A stretch of DNA of 6,864 nt from Candidatus Sumerlaeota bacterium (GTDB lineage Bacteria > Sumerlaeota > Sumerlaeia > JADFCT01). Location: NCBI GenBank assembly GCA_026398575.1, contig JAPLSP010000564.1:1-6864 (forward strand), given 5' to 3'. Position numbers and translations under genes: made by a program. Of this stretch, positions 5,914 to 6,864 are shown one piece after another; the stretch's first letter is position 1, and each line of letters opens with the position of its first letter. Under the pieces are notes generated by a model. The model ran no database searches and was not told the DNA's origin. It saw only the letters and a program-made list of their open reading frames with translations.

Positions 5914-6864
5914 CTATTTGATTCCCCCAACATTAATCTTCCGAAACCTTGCCGGCGCCGAGGCATGCGACATCTGGGCGATCTGCATCGGGTCGCCCTT
6001 ACCGCAATTGAGCACGCCGTGCGCCTGCCAGAAGCGCTGATCGCACACCGCGTCGAGCGCGCCCCAGAACTCGGTTGTGATGGCCTGATAAGTCACGTCC
6101 TTCAGCATCGCGCCCTTCTTGCCGTCCTTGATCTCCCAGAAGGCGTCGCCGCCGAACTGGAAATTGTGCCGCTTCTGGTCAATCGAAAACGATCCCATGC
6201 CGTCAATCAGGATGCCGTCTCTCGTGTCGGCGATGAGTTCATCCAGCGTCAGCGGCTCGCTTCCCGGTTCGAGACTGAAGTTCGATTGCCGCATGATCGG
6301 GATCGTGGCCCACGAATCCGCCCGGCAGCTGCCGTGCGAACGCGCGCCGCCAATCGCGTGCGCAGTTTCGCGATTCGTCTGGAAATCAACGAGAACGCCC
6401 TCGCGGATCAAGTCCCAGCGCTGCATTTCGACGCCGTCGTCGTCCCATCCTTGCGAGGCGCATCCGAAAGGCCATGTGTTGTCGCAGATGATATTCATCT
6501 TCAGCGAGCCATACTTCAGTTTTCCGGTCAGGTCCGGCGTGGCGAAACTCGATCCGGCCAAACTCTCCTCCATGCCCATCGCGCGGTCGAGCTCGGTGGC
6601 GTGGCCGATGGATTCATGCATTGTCAGCGCCAGATGCGACGGCAACAGGATTAGGTCTTTCTTGCCCGCGGGACAAGGCTTGGCCGAAAGGTGCGCCACG
6701 GCTTCCTCGCCGACGCGCCGCGCTTCCTGCAGAAGGGGAGTCGTTTCGACGTGCTCATATCCTGCGTTGCGCGGCGCGGCTTCGAAGTAACGCGTCTTGG
6801 CGGTTGCTTCATCCACCGCTGTGGCCTGATAACGCGCCCACGCTGTATATGTTTCCGATTCCGT
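5914..6864 (-). CDS. tldD: TldD, catalytic subunit of the TldD/TldE metalloprotease (N-terminus beyond the window)
   Basis: Zinc metallopeptidase subunit that acts with TldE on small unfolded peptides in the cytoplasm. The visible part is the C-terminal 316 residues; the frame is open to the right edge and enters as TESETYTAWARYQ. A GTG at 6816 is internal and not a start. The metal site HESIGH (HExxxH) is encoded at 6618-6601, visible residues 83-88. Further family blocks are DDDGVEMQRWDLI, NFSLEPGSEPLTLDELI and GSFSIDQKRHNFQFGGDAFW. The C-terminal block is VLNCGKGDPMQ, with a cysteine at visible residue 287 corresponding to the conserved C-terminal cysteine that I recall as the third zinc ligand in E. 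coli TldD. It ends RKINVGGIK. The full protein is usually 450-500 residues, so roughly a third is missing. Nothing looks broken. It is upstream of tldE in what is probably one transcript, though the gap is long for an operon. Confidence 0.93.
   Translation of the reverse strand, partial: TESETYTAWARYQATAVDEATAKTRYFEAAPRNAGYEHVETTPLLQEARRVGEEAVAHLSAKPCPAGKKDLILLPSHLALTMHESIGHATELDRAMGMEESLAGSSFATPDLTGKLKYGSLKMNIICDNTWPFGCASQGWDDDGVEMQRWDLIREGVLVDFQTNRETAHAIGGARSHGSCRADSWATIPIMRQSNFSLEPGSEPLTLDELIADTRDGILIDGMGSFSIDQKRHNFQFGGDAFWEIKDGKKGAMLKDVTYQAITTEFWGALDAVCDQRFWQAHGVLNCGKGDPMQIAQMSHASAPARFRKINVGGIK

Noticed and set aside
5965..6790. Two plus-strand frames of over 220 codons opposite tldD
   Set aside because: Both lie antisense to a gene with HExxxH and other TldD motifs and show shadow-type composition with no domain pattern.

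Overview
This window is GC-rich bacterial chromosomal DNA with dense coding on both strands. It carries housekeeping genes (fmt, tldD, tldE) beside a carbohydrate-active enzyme and a possible signalling protein. The compound simple-sequence repeats between genes (a 9-bp GTCNGACNN array and a 7-bp AAAACYG array) and the DUF1680-type glycosidase suggest a GC-rich environmental lineage such as the PVC group, Hydrogenedentes, Sumerlaeota or Armatimonadetes. That assignment is an impression from memory and is not established by the sequence.

Layout. Bases 1-61 hold no recognisable gene. From about base 62 a plus-strand gene encodes a GH127/DUF1680 beta-L-arabinofuranosidase-like enzyme. Its active-site Glu and Cys residues are present, but its N-terminal part is missing: recognisable homology begins abruptly at about base 71. 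A 112-bp gap with a palindrome, a weak candidate promoter and a clear Shine-Dalgarno leads to a 318-residue plus-strand protein. That protein has an N-terminal STAS (anti-sigma-factor-antagonist-like) domain and a C-terminal Rossmann-like domain resembling a B12-binding domain without its histidine. Its stop codon overlaps that of the convergent minus-strand gene fmt (methionyl-tRNA formyltransferase) by 6 bp. Upstream of fmt on the minus strand are tldE/pmbA and then tldD, which runs off the right edge.

How the genes work together. TldD (metalloprotease with HExxxH) and TldE (partner without that motif) form one peptidase complex and are probably co-transcribed in the order tldD-tldE, possibly continuing into fmt. 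The 204 bp between tldD and the preferred tldE start consist largely of tandem repeats. A second copy of the 9-bp repeat, folded into a perfect 10-bp stem, lies between tldE and fmt. The glycosidase and the STAS protein share the plus strand but have no obvious functional link.

I see no clear undescribed defence, mobile or RNA system. The items most worth a second look are the STAS plus degenerate B12-binding-like fusion, the abrupt 5' break of the glycosidase with a near-consensus leftward promoter beside it, and the paired repeat arrays flanking tldE.
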